From: Streptomyces griseochromogenes
GTDB lineage: Bacteria; Actinomycetota; Actinomycetes; Streptomycetales; Streptomycetaceae
Assembly (NCBI RefSeq): GCF_001542625.1
Contig: NZ_CP016279.1
Location: 5,642,001-5,706,000 of the forward strand
Direction: 5' to 3'
Length of the DNA stretch: 64,000 bases
Shown in pieces: positions 10,036-19,076 of the stretch (position 1 is its first letter; every line of letters begins with the position of its first letter). The notes beneath the pieces are model-generated. The model saw nothing but the letters and a program-made list of their open reading frames with translations. It was not told the origin of the DNA and searched no databases. Made by a program: the position numbers and the translations under genes.

Positions 10036-10171
10036 GGCAACCGCCGTGCTGCGAGCCGATCATGTGACAGACCGAGTATCCAGTACGCGAGCCGGGACAG
10101 TGACCAGCCGCATCCCAAGCGGGCAGTCCTCCGGAAGGCCACCCGGCAGCAACTGGCCTTGTTCATGAGGT

Positions 10172-10193
10172 GGCTCTGGCTCGCTTTCCGTGA
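10172..10193. repeat. left terminal inverted repeat of the ISL3-type element
   Basis: It matches the reverse complement of 12433-12454 at 21 of 22 positions, including 19 consecutive bases at the inner side. Confidence 0.88.
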
Positions 10194-10292
10194 TGCGCGG
10201 ACGCTGAGTGACGCCGGACGCTCCGATCGGGATCCGGGAAGTTGCCTGGAAATGACCAGAGCCGATCTTGATGTGGTCGACAGTGCGGCGTC

Positions 10293-11827
10293 GTGGAAGA
10301 GATGGCGCTCCGCCTGGAGGGCCTGCTGTTACCGTCCATCGCGGACGTGTCGGTGCTGTCGCTGGACGTGAGCCACGAGGCGATACGCATCGACGTCTGC
10401 AGTACGGCGGACCGGGCGGCATGCCCGGACTGTGAGAGCGAGTCGACCCGGGTGCACAGCTCTTACCTGCGGTTTCCAGCGGACGTGCCGAGTGAGGGAC
10501 GTCTGGTGGTCCTGCAACTGCGAGTTCGGCGGTTCTTCTGTCCGGAGCCTTCGTGTGCTCGTCGGACGTTTGCTGAGCAGATGCCGGGACTGACCCGGCG
10601 GCACAGCAGGTGGACGGAACGGTTGCGGTCGACTCTCGCCGCGGTGGGTCTCGCCCTCGCCGGCCGGGCCGGCGCCCGAACGGCCCGGGCGTTCGGGGTG
10701 TCCACCAGCCGCAGCGCGGTGTTGCGGCTGCTCGATGCATTGCCTGAACCCGCAGTCCCGGCCCCGCGAGTGGTGGGGGTTGATGAGTACGCCACACGCA
10801 AAGGACGGGTCTACGGCACGGTGCTCGTCGACGTCGAGACCCGCCGGCCGGTGGATCTGCTGCCCGACCGAGAGGCGTCCAGCCTGGCCGCATGGCTGGC
10901 GAAGCGACCCGGGATCGAGATCGTCTGCCGGGACCGCGCGCCGTTCTTCGCGGAAGGCGCCACAGCCGGGGCACCCCAGGCGACGCAGGTCGCCGACCGC
11001 TGGCATTTGTAGCACAACTTCGGGGAGGCCGCCGAGCGGGCTGTCGCCCGCCACCGCCAGTGCCTTCGCGTCCTGGTCCCCGATCGCGAGGCGAAGGCCG
11101 ACGAACCGGCGCCGCCCGAGGAGAAGGCGAACTCTCCATGGCTGAGTGAGCGATTCGCCAACCGCGTCCGAGCCCGGCACGCCACGGTCCACGCGCTGCT
11201 GGAGCCGGCCACAGCCGCCGTTCCATCGGGCGTCAGCTCCAGATGACCCACCGCACCGTCAAGAGCCTCGCCGACGCTGAGAAGCCGGAGGACCTCTTTC
11301 GCGGCCAGTGGCAGCACAACAGGACCTCCGTCCTCGATGAGTACAAGCCCTACCTGGACGAACGCTGGGACGAGGGCTGCACCAACGCCTGGAAGCTCTG
11401 GGAGGAGATCGTTCCCTTGGGCTATCGAGGCAGCTATAGCCGGGTCAGCTCCTACCTGCGAGGGAAGCGCACCTCGCCACGGCCGGTCACCGCGCAACCG
11501 CCGACACCCCGCGTGGTGACGAGATGGATCCTCAGCCGACCCGAGACGCTTACCGAGATCGAACAGCTCCGGCTCAAGGCCGTCCTTGCCAACTGCCCTG
11601 AACTCGACGCCCTGACCGGTCACGTCCGGTCCTTCGCCCAGATGCTCACGGAGCGGCAGGGGGAACGACTCCCGCAGTGGCTCGACGCCGTCATCGCCGG
11701 CCTGACCCTGCCCTGGAACTCCGGCGTCGTCGAAGGACACGTCAACAGGATCAAGATGCTCAAGCGCCAGGTGTTCGGCCGAGCCGGTTTCAGCCTGCTA
11801 CGCAAGCGCGTATTGCCGGCCACCTGA
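10293..11827 (+). pseudogene. ISL3-family transposase, nonsense and frameshift
   Basis: The GTG at 10293 starts an ISL3 transposase. The zinc-finger-like N-terminus ([16 protein letters not shown], then [18 protein letters not shown]), the helix-turn-helix region and the first DDE part ([21 protein letters not shown]) are intact. A TAG at 11010-11012 falls in ADRWHL-stop-HNFGEAAERAV, where a Trp codon is expected. A further frame change near 11230 leads to MTHRTVKSLADAEKP and the C-terminal LPWNSGVVEGHVNRIKMLKR block holding the catalytic Glu. Two lesions make it inactive, although the ends are preserved. Confidence 0.88.
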
Positions 11828-11890
11828 TCAACCACCCGGCTCTCGGTGATAGGACTTCCCTCTACGGAAAGATGATGAGAAGGCGACAGC

Positions 11891-12403
11891 GTGGACGCAG
11901 TAGTAGCGATCAGCCAGATCCGCATGGCCGCTGCCAACTTGGCCATGGAACCCTGGCAGCGCCCCTCGGACGCTTACCTGGTCCAGTTGGGCCTGGACGC
12001 CCTGATGGCCGACATCGAGGCTCCCTCGCTTCCCCTGCTGGCCGGCCTCGCGCGTGGTGAGTATCCCCAGGCCCGCGAGCTGTTCGACCTTGTCTTGGAA
12101 GAGTTGGATCTGCTGCCGCTGACCTCGGAAGATCTTGCCAAGGCGCGATGGACCGCGGCCCAGTGGTGGGCCGGCCAGATCGTGGCGTGCCGACTCGATC
12201 CGGTGCACGGAGCGAAGCTGATCTATGAGGAAGCTGCAGCCGAACTCGACTACCCCGACGCGCTGCAACCCATCGCTGATCTGGCGAGAGGGCTCGACCT
12301 GCCGAACGATCAACCTCCGGACCAGCAGCACATTCGCGACCGGGTCACCTCCGCGGCGCGAGACATTCTCGCCACAGAGCGCACCCAGAACCACTGCCTT
12401 TGA
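11891..12403 (+). CDS. passenger ORF inside the ISL3-type element, unknown function
   Basis: A 170-aa acidic, helical protein between the transposase and the right inverted repeat. Motifs include DAVVAISQIRMAAANLAME, then PLLAGLARGEYPQARELFDL, then LAKARWTAAQWWAGQIVACR. No domain is recognised. Codon bias is strong and the frame is uninterrupted, unlike the neighbouring transposase, which suggests the gene is newer or under selection. The start is a GTG at 11891 with AAGGCGACAG upstream. Cargo genes in ISL3 elements are known (for example regulators), but this one does not resemble a regulator that I can name. Confidence 0.6.
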   Translation: MDAVVAISQIRMAAANLAMEPWQRPSDAYLVQLGLDALMADIEAPSLPLLAGLARGEYPQARELFDLVLEELDLLPLTSEDLAKARWTAAQWWAGQIVACRLDPVHGAKLIYEEAAAELDYPDALQPIADLARGLDLPNDQPPDQQHIRDRVTSAARDILATERTQNHCL

Positions 12404-12432
12404 GCTACGTCGCATGACTCACCGTGACCGGT

Positions 12433-12454
12433 TCACGGAAAGCGAGCCAGAACC
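12433..12454. repeat. right terminal inverted repeat of the ISL3-type element
   Basis: Partner of 10172-10193; TGAGGT follows directly at 12455-12460. Confidence 0.88.
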
Positions 12455-12578
12455 TGAGGTGCGACAGCGGTTGTTCACGGGGTGAGGAGTCACGCGCCGG
12501 GGATCGTGTTCGATGTTCACGAAAAGTAGTAGCACTCCGTCAGATCGTCCCGGGTAAACCGGTGACGCATAAGGCAAA

Positions 12579-12607
12579 GCCCCACCGTCGAGGTACGGCA
12601 GTGGGGC
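12579..12607 (-). terminator. hairpin downstream of the snapalysin gene
   Basis: GCCCCAC pairs with GTGGGGC around a 15-nt interior that itself partly pairs (CGT with ACG). It lies 68 bp beyond the snapalysin stop on the minus strand. Confidence 0.65.
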
Positions 12608-12674
12608 AAGAGGCGAGCCAGGCGGACCTGAAGGCAATGTGCAGCCGCAGCCGGTCCGGCGTACTGTTGATCAG

Positions 12675-13265
12675 TCAGCGCGAGCCGGTGAGAACCCAGC
12701 CGGACCAGACGTCGATCACCACTTGGTGGCGATGCGGGCGCACCGCCGACGTGCCGGAGGCGTAGTTCTTGTCGACCTGCGCTGCCTCGGCAGCGTCCGG
12801 CTTGGCGTTCGTGCAGGACGTGCCGGGACCGTGGCCGGACATGAGCTCCGAGCACGGGCCGCTGTAATCATCGGGCAGCCCCAGGATGTGCCCGGTTTCG
12901 TGCGCCGCGATCCGGGTCGCGTCGTAGCCCTCGTCCACCGCTTGCCGACCCAGCTGCACGTCACCGTTGCCGCCGGGGAAGATCGGCCCCAACGTGGCCT
13001 GCGGCCAGCCGCTGGTCGCTTCGTAGACGTAGTCGGCCGACCCGGGGGTGCTCGTCGGCTCCAGGCGCACGTTGTGCAGCGCGTCGTTCCAGTTTTGCAC
13101 GGCCTGCTCGATCGGGCCCGCCCACTGACCGGCATCGCCGACGTCGTAGGTCAGGGTGACCACAGCCGGGGTCGCGTGTGGCGCGGAGTGCGCCGAAGCG
13201 ACGCCGACCGTAGTGCTCAGCATGGCCGGGACAAGTGCCGTCAGGACGGCTATTCGCTTGATCAT
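12675..13265 (-). CDS. snpA: snapalysin (peptidase M7) family secreted metalloprotease
   Basis: A 196-aa preproenzyme. Residues 1-25 form a Sec signal (basic MIKR, hydrophobic core, ASA cleavage region). The mature part has the zinc motif AAHETGHILGLPDDYSG, that is HExxHxxGxxD with the third metal ligand Asp typical of M7. GPCSELMSGHGPGTSC follows and provides the disulphide and Met-turn. Snapalysins are extracellular milk-protein-hydrolysing proteases of Streptomyces. The last 25 residues (after DKNYASG) extend beyond the usual end. The LysR-type activator usually encoded divergently is absent; the region upstream (13266-13440) is intergenic. Confidence 0.92.
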   Translation of the reverse strand: MIKRIAVLTALVPAMLSTTVGVASAHSAPHATPAVVTLTYDVGDAGQWAGPIEQAVQNWNDALHNVRLEPTSTPGSADYVYEATSGWPQATLGPIFPGGNGDVQLGRQAVDEGYDATRIAAHETGHILGLPDDYSGPCSELMSGHGPGTSCTNAKPDAAEAAQVDKNYASGTSAVRPHRHQVVIDVWSGWVLTGSR

Positions 13266-13440
13266 GAGACTGGTGCGCCTCCTTGAGTCTCAGCTGCTGT
13301 CCGCAGTAAACGAGCTCGTCGCGAACACGACAACCACGCTCCCGGTCATCTGGGCTCAGCGGCTGTCAAGTTGGCTCAAAGTACACGGCAGTTGACAGCG
13401 AATCGGGCGGCAGAAGAATGGAAAACGCCTTTCGTCGGTC

Positions 13441-13680
13441 GTGAGTTCGATCGGACGACCGGCCAGCGAGTCAAGGATCTCGTCCGCCCACGGCCCTGTC
13501 CGCCCCGGTGACCGGTTGACCGCCGGGGTCGTGACGCGGAACCTGGACGCGATCTGGGGCAGTTGCGCCGACCACACGGAACTGTGGGCCCTGAAACGGG
13601 ACGTCCTGGCCGCCCTGTCGTACGAATTCGAGTTCCCGTCCGGCCGACGGCGCGTCCCAGCCACGGAACTCATGCGCTGA
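13441..13680 (+). CDS. hypothetical, probably a gene remnant
   Basis: From about 13525 the frame has strong third-position G/C and reads TRNLDAIWGSCADHTELWAL and KRDVLAALSYEFEFPSGRRR before TGA. The 5' half is less convincing. I read it as a C-terminal fragment of an unrecognised protein. Confidence 0.35.
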   Translation: MSSIGRPASESRISSAHGPVRPGDRLTAGVVTRNLDAIWGSCADHTELWALKRDVLAALSYEFEFPSGRRRVPATELMR

Positions 13681-13845
13681 CCTGGTGGATCCCAGTGATC
13701 ACCGACCCTTCATCCAAGCAGCCACGGCTTCCTCACTCGGTCTCACCGTCGTGGCTTCCCCAACCCGGAGGTGCTCCACCCGATCATGCGACAACATGGA
13801 GACATCGATGCCCCACCAGCACTCACTCCCAAGGACGATCGCCCG

Positions 13846-14811
13846 ATGGTGAACGGCAAGGTCCCCGAGGACCTCCTCCAAGTCAGCGACCTGAGCCCGC
13901 AGACCATGACGGAAGTACTGGACCTCGCTGCCGCGATGAAGCAGCAGCCACTGGGCTGGGACGAGGACCTGCGAGGCGGCGCCATCGGCTGCTTCTTCGA
14001 CAAGCCGTCCACCCGTACCCGGGTGTCCCTGGCCACGGCCGCCCACCGGCTGGGCATGATCGCCATCACCCTCAATCCGGACGAAATGCAGCTCGGACAC
14101 GGCGAGACTGCCGCCGATACCGCCCGCGTCCTGTCGTCCTACCTCGACGCCATCACGGTGCGGACTTTCGACCACGCCGCGGTCGAGCAGATGGCCGACG
14201 CCGCGACGATCCCGGTCGTCAACGCGCTCACCAACACCCACCACCCGTGCCAGTCGCTGGCCGACCTCCTCGCGCTGCGCGAGCACTTCGGCACCCTGAA
14301 GGGAATGGTCGCAGCCTTCCTCGGCGACGGCACCAGCAACACCTGCAATTCCTTCCTCGCCGCCTGCGCAGCGAACGGCATGCACCTCACCATCGCCAGC
14401 CCGGCCGCCTACGCGGCCGACCCGCTCAGCCTCGCGCGGGCCCGCGAACTGATGGCACAGACCGGCGGCTCGGTCATGGTCACCACCGAACCGGTGGACG
14501 CCGTCCGCACCGCGCAGGCCATCTACGCCGAGGTGTGGGTGCCCATGGACAAGCCCCACGAGCGCGAGGAACGCGCCGCCAGCCTTGCTCCCTACCGGGT
14601 GGACGATGTCCTGCTGACCCACGCCCCACGCGATGCAGTGGCCCTGCACTGCCTCCCCGCCGTCCGCGGAGAGGAAATCACCTCCCAAGTACTCGACGGC
14701 CCCCGCTCCCTGGCCTGGCGCCAGGCCGCGAACCGCCTCCCCACAGCCCAGGCGGTCCTGCACACCCTCATCACCACCAACCGCCAGAAGACCCCAGGGC
14801 AACGCACATAG
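13846..14811 (+). CDS. argF: ornithine carbamoyltransferase-like enzyme
   Basis: About 321 aa from the ATG at 13846; the frame is open back to a GTG at 13771. Carbamoyl-phosphate motifs are intact: KPSTRTRVS, then NTHHPCQSLADL, then the HCLPAVRGEEIT loop, where most OTCs have HCLPAH or HCLPAF. The ornithine-binding loop, usually DxxxSMG, reads AEVWVPMDKPHE instead, so the amino substrate may differ. The family transfers carbamoyl from carbamoyl phosphate to an amine such as ornithine. No other arginine gene is nearby, arguing for a catabolic or specialised role rather than the housekeeping enzyme. Confidence 0.8.
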   Translation: MVNGKVPEDLLQVSDLSPQTMTEVLDLAAAMKQQPLGWDEDLRGGAIGCFFDKPSTRTRVSLATAAHRLGMIAITLNPDEMQLGHGETAADTARVLSSYLDAITVRTFDHAAVEQMADAATIPVVNALTNTHHPCQSLADLLALREHFGTLKGMVAAFLGDGTSNTCNSFLAACAANGMHLTIASPAAYAADPLSLARARELMAQTGGSVMVTTEPVDAVRTAQAIYAEVWVPMDKPHEREERAASLAPYRVDDVLLTHAPRDAVALHCLPAVRGEEITSQVLDGPRSLAWRQAANRLPTAQAVLHTLITTNRQKTPGQRT

Positions 14812-14941
14812 CCACTACTGATCACCCCATCGGCGCACTGAGCACTGTGCATCCTGAAGTCGCAGGTCACGGGCCTCGTGTGCGTGATGTCCGGGGGGCT
14901 CGTGCTGGTCGCGGGTGGATGACTTCGGCGAGGATCGTCGG

Positions 14942-15172
14942 TCACCGGGAGACTTCGCGGTTCGTCAGGACCAGCAGGGCCCTCCCCAGGGCGGTCGCCC
15001 ACTTCGGGTCGGTGCGCACCTTGCCGAGGACACGCCAGTCCTTCAGGTGGGCGAGCCATGCTCGACCGGCTGCCCGTACTGCGGTAAAGGCCCTATTGGA
15101 CAGCTTCTGCCCTCGCGTCAGCGGCCGGTTCGCCTCTGGACTCTCTGTCACGCGCCGAAGAGAGGTGAACAA
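14942..15172 (-). pseudogene. C-terminal remnant of an IS5-family (DDE_4) transposase
   Basis: The minus-strand frame reads LTRGQKLSNRAFTAVRAAG and AWLAHLKDWRVLGKVRTDP, then ALLVLTNREVSR-stop. This is the standard end of DDE_Tnp_4 transposases. The N-terminal part is not adjacent; the next element (15299-16183) lies on that side. Confidence 0.75.
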
Positions 15173-15304
15173 GCAAGCAGCGGCGGTTCACTCACACTGG
15201 CGCGGCAATGTCTCGACACGCCCGGCTTCGCGGAAGCCGGAACGGTCGAGACTGCCTATCAGCTCGCGTTGTCGCGGATCGCGGACGCTGAGCTCTAAGA
15301 GGTC

Positions 15305-16122
15305 CTAACAAAGGCGGCGGACGTGTCGGTAGGTGATGAGACATGTAGCGAGCCCGAGGAAGGCTTCATGGATGTCGTCCCGTCGCTCCCACCGGATGCG
15401 CAGGCGGCGGAAGCCGTGCAGCCAGGCGATCGTCCGTTCGACGACGTATCGGAAGATGCCCAGGCCGGAGCCGTGTGGCTCGCCTCGCCTCGCGATCACG
15501 GGACGGATGCCGCGCTGCCACAGCAGGCGCCGGTACTTGTCGTGGTCGTAACCGCGGTCGGCGAGAAGTGCGTCGGGCCGGTGCCGGGGCCGGCCGACAA
15601 CCCCGGCGACAGGGGGGACCTTGTCGAGCAGGGGCAGGAGTTGAGTGACGTCGTTGCGGTTGCCGCCGGTCAGCGACACCGCGAGCGGGATGCCCTGGGC
15701 GTCGGTGACGACGTGGTGCTTGCTGCCCGGCCGTGCGCGATCGACCGGGCTGAGACCGCTTTTGGGCCCCTGCGGGCCGCCCGCACATGGGAGGAGTCGA
15801 TCACCGCCCGGGACCAGTCCAGCTTCTTCGCCGACCGCAGCTTCTTTAACAGCAGCATATGCAACTGGTCCCACATCCCGGCCTCGTTCCACGCGGCCAG
15901 CCGCCGCCAGCAGGTCATGCCCGAACCGAAGCCCAGCTCCTGGGGCAGGTACTCCCACTGGATGCCGGTATGCAGCACGAACAGGATTCCGCACAACGCC
16001 TGCCGGTCCGGCACCCTCGGCCGTCCCTCGACCAGCTTCGGCCCCGGCTTGGGCAGCAACGGCTCGATCAGGGCCCACAGTTCATCCGACACGATCCACG
16101 GCCGCGACTGACGTTTCCCCAC
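15305..16122 (-). CDS. IS5/IS427 transposase made by -1 frameshifting
   Basis: OrfA begins at a GTG (16122; a TTG at 16149 is also in frame) with VSDELWALIEPLLPKPGPK and GILFVLHTGIQWEYLPQELG, then WSRAVIDSSHVRAARRGPK, which carries the first catalytic Asp. Across the slippery heptamer C_CCA_AAA (minus strand, 15766-15760) the reading moves to -1 and continues as SGLSPVDRARPGSKHHVV, then LADRGYDHDKYRRLLWQRG (second Asp), then VERTIAWLHGFRRLRIRWER (Glu) to the stop at 15305. This is the usual expression mode of the subgroup, not a defect. Confidence 0.88.
15760..15766 (-). promoter_or_regulatory. programmed -1 frameshift slippery heptamer
   Basis: C CCA AAA in the OrfA frame fits X XXY YYZ exactly, and the -1 frame continues the transposase without loss of homology. 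Confidence 0.8.
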
Positions 16123-16186
16123 GACCAGACCAACGAGCGGGCAGGCCAAAAGTCACATGATCAACCACTTCTGTTAGGACCTCTAA

Positions 16187-16350
16187 CAGGAGCTCTTCTC
16201 GGCCCATGAGACAGCGGGGCTTTTGCGGGTCGGGCGCCAGGTCATCATGGTGATGAGTGCGGAGGTCCCGGAAGACGTCGCAGGCGGCGTCACGGTCCTG
16301 AAGGTCGACGGGCGTCACCTGATCATCACGGGCAGGCCGAGTGTGTCCAC
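16187..16350 (-). pseudogene. fragment of another IS5-family transposase
   Basis: Minus-strand translations give MVDTLGLPVMI in one frame and QVTPVDLQDRDAACDVFRDL in another. Together they match the central part of IS5-type OrfB proteins (LVDTLGLPVxVxVTPADVxD). It is frameshifted and truncated at both ends. The intact IS next to it inserted into or beside this remnant. Confidence 0.6.
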
Positions 16351-16457
16351 CATGGCGCCCGAAGCACCAGGCAGGTTCCTCTAACCCCTTGCAAAGCAAC
16401 AGATGTTGGAGATGTCGGCGAGGCGTTCGGCTACGGGGTTTCCGTAACGCCGTTCCG

Positions 16458-16751
16458 TCACGCCCGCCGTTGGCGGCAGGCCCGAACCCGACAGCGGTCC
16501 GAGCAGTACACCGCTGCCCTCGACCGCTCGACCCCCACCGTCCACGACCACCCGCACACTAGGCACTCCGCCTGGTCACCCCGCTGCGTCGCAACCACCC
16601 GCTGCCGGGGCCGCTGAAGCCTCCGCCACCGCCATGACCTGCACCGACCCGAGCAGAGAACCGCCTCTGCCGCCATCGTCCGCGGCAGCGAATCACCGCA
16701 CTCCCGGCAGTACCGCCGAGCCGTCCCGCCAGCCCCCACAACCCAGATCAT
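16458..16751 (-). CDS. small zinc-finger-like Cys-rich protein
   Basis: A 97-aa protein from the ATG at 16751. It has four Cys pairs in two similar halves: RRYCRECGDSLP with AVLCSGRCRSWRW, and AECLVCGWSWTV with AVYCSDRCRVRACRQRR. The C-x2-C...C-x3-C spacing suggests two treble-clef or zinc-ribbon units, with the Arg-rich ends expected of a nucleic-acid binder. Small proteins of this look are common in Streptomyces accessory DNA. The function is unknown. Confidence 0.55.
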   Translation of the reverse strand: MIWVVGAGGTARRYCRECGDSLPRTMAAEAVLCSGRCRSWRWRRLQRPRQRVVATQRGDQAECLVCGWSWTVGVERSRAAVYCSDRCRVRACRQRRA

Positions 16752-16778
16752 GCAGGCCAACGCACCTCACGGCCAGGG

Positions 16779-17440
16779 ATCAAAAACACCTACTCCGCCC
16801 CGCGGCGGCGCGGAGGCCATCTCGACGCCGAGCTGATCACCTGGCTCGAGGCCACCGGCGCCGAGCTGATCCAGCCGGCCACCGAACGCCGCCAGCGCAC
16901 CCACCGGCTCCTGGACGCGGTCACCGAGATCATCAGCGAGGACCGCTGCATCCGCGCCGTCTGGTGCCCGGACAGCTTGAAGCCCGGGGTGGAGAAGCCG
17001 GACCTCTAAGACCTGCGGATCAGTAAACGGTACGCTGAACTCGCCTCCCACTACGGGAGGTTGGTGGACCCGGCCAGAGCTCGCGTCCGAAGGACAAGCC
17101 CAGAGCGGAGCGGCCGATGCCCTATATCCGGGATACATCCGGGACTCGTTCTGGAGCGGCCGCCGGTTCGCCTCCCTGGACCATAGGCAGGCCGATACCC
17201 TCGCCCGGGCCCGGGAGACTGGCGGCCGCCGCGCGTGGGGGCCGCTTCACGGGGCGGCACCGCTGACGGTGTTCGAGGCATCCGAAGCCGAGGTCCTCCT
17301 CCCGCTGCCCCAGACACCCTTCGTGCCGCTGGACCGGGCGCCCTCCGTGCCGGCGAAGTGGTCGACCGCAACGGCCGGCCCGGACGGTCTCCGGGTCATC
17401 CGCCGACCTCGCCATGCCCTGAGGGTTCAGGTCGACGTGC
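16779..17440 (+). pseudogene. IS21-family IstA remnant
   Basis: Frame fragments line up with the C-terminal half of IstA. SLKPGVEKPDL is followed by a stop, then KRYAELASHYGRLVDPARA. RPKDKPRAERPMPYIRD is in a second frame. In a third, IRDSFWSGRRFASLDHRQAD leads to GPLHGAAPLTVFEASEAEVL and LPLPQTPFVPL...WSTATAGPD. A short duplication of TCCGGGA near 17135 marks one frameshift. The first 190 bp (HLDAELITWLEATGAELIQP) look coding but are not obviously IstA, so two debris pieces may be fused. IstB is absent. Confidence 0.65.
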
Positions 17441-17464
17441 CTGTGAACCGGCGGCGAGGCGGCG

Positions 17465-18910
17465 TCACGCCGGCGAACGGCCCTTCCCGGGCTGCCTGCC
17501 TGTCCCGGCCCGGCGCCGCACGAGTTCGAAGGTCTCCCACGACACGGTGGCGATGGCCACCAGCGACAGCAGCAGGTAGAAGACGAAGAGCTTGTGCAGG
17601 TCGTCGAGGACGTACCAGATCGATGCGGTGGCACTGAACCAGAAGGCGACCCATGAGCCGGCGCCGCGTCTTTGGCCGCGTGCCGCGCTGACCAGGCAGC
17701 AGGCGGCGGCCAGTGCCAGCAGGGCGGCGATGGCGACGTACGAGTGCTGCCACCCGATATAGGCACGCCGCAGTTCGGAGTTGACCGCCACGGCCTCGGC
17801 CACCGGCCCCCAGCCCACCGCGCACGACAGACGTGTCGACCAGGGCAGCGTCACCAGGCCCAGCACGCCGGCCGCGATGGCGACCCGGCCGAAGTGAGCG
17901 GTGTCCACCAGTTGGCCACGTGCGCACAGCAGCGAAAGCAGACATCCGAGCAGAGCCAGTGCGCTGTCCGCGCAAGGGCGCAGTGATATACGGAACTTGT
18001 CCCTGAGAGCGGTTCGGCCGCCGGTTCGCGTCACCGGGGGCCCGGACGCGGTCGCCTGGACCGTCGGCAGGGACGCCTGAGCCAGGGCGCCGGCGAGGGC
18101 TGCGCGCATCTGCGCGGCATCGTCGAACCGTTCCTTCGGGTCCTTGCTCAGGGCGCGCAGGATCACCGCGTCCACCGCCGGTGGTATCTGCGCTCTCAGC
18201 CGGGAGACCGGCTCGGGTGTCGCGAACAGGTGCTGATGCATGATGGCGAAGGGCGATTCGCCACGGAACGGGGTCTGCCCGGTCAGCAGTTCGTGCAGCA
18301 GACACCCCATCGCGTACAGATCGGCCCGATGGTCGATCTCCGCCCCGTTGATCTGCTCAGGGGAAAGGTATGCGGGAGTACCGATCGCCGCGCCGCTGCC
18401 CGTGATGCGGGTGGCGGTCTCGGTGAAAGCCTTGGCGATACCGAAGTCGAGGACCTTCACGGTCTCGGGTCCGGTGACCATGATGTTCGAGGGCTTGATG
18501 TCCCTGTGCACGATCCCGCACTCGTGGCTGTGCCGCAGCGCGTCCAGCACCGCGCAGGCCGCGTTGACGGCGTCGACCACAGACAGTGGTCCGCCTCGCA
18601 GGACCTCGGCGAGCGTGGCGCCTTGCACGTACTCCATGACCAGGTAGGGCCGTGGGCCATCCGGATGCGGCTCCTCGCCGACGTCGTGGATGGTGGCCAC
18701 CGCCGGATGGTTCAGCGCGGCAGCCGCGTGCGCCTCGCGCCGGAAACGGGCTCGTGACTGCGGATCGTGGGCCAGCGCCGAGGAGAGCACTTTCACCGCG
18801 ACCGTGCGGCGCAGCCGCTGGTCCACCCCACGATGGACCGTTCCCATACCACCCTGACCAAGCTTCTCGGCCAGCTCGTACCGGCCGCCGAGGACCATGT
18901 CCCGCCCCAC
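17465..18910 (-). CDS. membrane-anchored Ser/Thr protein kinase (PknB-like)
   Basis: 481 aa. The kinase domain (residues about 8-270) is complete. It has the glycine loop GQGGMGTVHRG, VAVKVL with the ATP-anchoring Lys, the catalytic loop IVHRDIKPSNIM, the DFG motif VLDFGIAKA, and activation segment GTPAYLSPEQ. A linker is followed by about five hydrophobic segments (from ALALLGCLLSLL to VFYLLLSLVAIATV) instead of the single TM plus PASTA repeats of PknB. The GTG at 18910 has GGGAGG upstream. Hanks-type kinases of Streptomyces phosphorylate regulators and cell-wall proteins; the target is unknown. It stands alone. Confidence 0.9.
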   Translation of the reverse strand: MGRDMVLGGRYELAEKLGQGGMGTVHRGVDQRLRRTVAVKVLSSALAHDPQSRARFRREAHAAAALNHPAVATIHDVGEEPHPDGPRPYLVMEYVQGATLAEVLRGGPLSVVDAVNAACAVLDALRHSHECGIVHRDIKPSNIMVTGPETVKVLDFGIAKAFTETATRITGSGAAIGTPAYLSPEQINGAEIDHRADLYAMGCLLHELLTGQTPFRGESPFAIMHQHLFATPEPVSRLRAQIPPAVDAVILRALSKDPKERFDDAAQMRAALAGALAQASLPTVQATASGPPVTRTGGRTALRDKFRISLRPCADSALALLGCLLSLLCARGQLVDTAHFGRVAIAAGVLGLVTLPWSTRLSCAVGWGPVAEAVAVNSELRRAYIGWQHSYVAIAALLALAAACCLVSAARGQRRGAGSWVAFWFSATASIWYVLDDLHKLFVFYLLLSLVAIATVSWETFELVRRRAGTGRQPGKGRSPA

Positions 18911-19076
18911 TCACGCCTCCCCTGAATTCAGAAACCCGGCGCAGCTTACGGCGCGAACTCCACGGGCCGACCGCCACCCTTCAGCCCGGCGGGTCGCAGG
19001 GCAGGCTCACCGGCGCACCGCCGAGCTCACGTGACCGGTCGGCCAGGGCCCGTGACCACCCGATTCCGGGCGATGC

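Larger units (their letters stand above)
10172..12454 (+). mobile_element. ISL3-type insertion element with a passenger gene
   Basis: The two ends are 22-nt imperfect inverted repeats (10172-10193 and 12433-12454, one mismatch, sharing the core CTGGCTCGCTTTCCGTGA). Both ends are flanked by the direct repeat TGAGGT (10166-10171 and 12455-12460), consistent with a target duplication; ISL3 elements usually make 8 bp. Inside are a broken ISL3 transposase and, beyond it, an intact 170-aa ORF. The element is 2283 bp, longer than a minimal ISL3. Confidence 0.85.
15299..16183 (-). mobile_element. IS5/IS427-type insertion sequence, complete
   Basis: The 885-bp element is bounded by perfect 12-bp inverted repeats (GAGGTCCTAACA at 15299-15310 and its complement at 16172-16183). 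It is flanked on both sides by TAA (15296-15298 and 16184-16186), the 3-bp TNA-type target duplication seen in this subgroup. It encodes one transposase in two overlapping frames and shows no lesion that I can see. Confidence 0.9.

Noticed and set aside
10060..11226. 388-aa minus-strand frame over the ISL3 transposase
   Set aside because: It mirrors the transposase on the other strand, is Arg/Pro-rich and crosses the IS boundary.
13563..15308. 581-aa plus-strand frame across the carbamoyltransferase
   Set aside because: Out of frame with the OTC motifs, Arg/His/Pro-rich and runs through intergenic DNA and IS debris.
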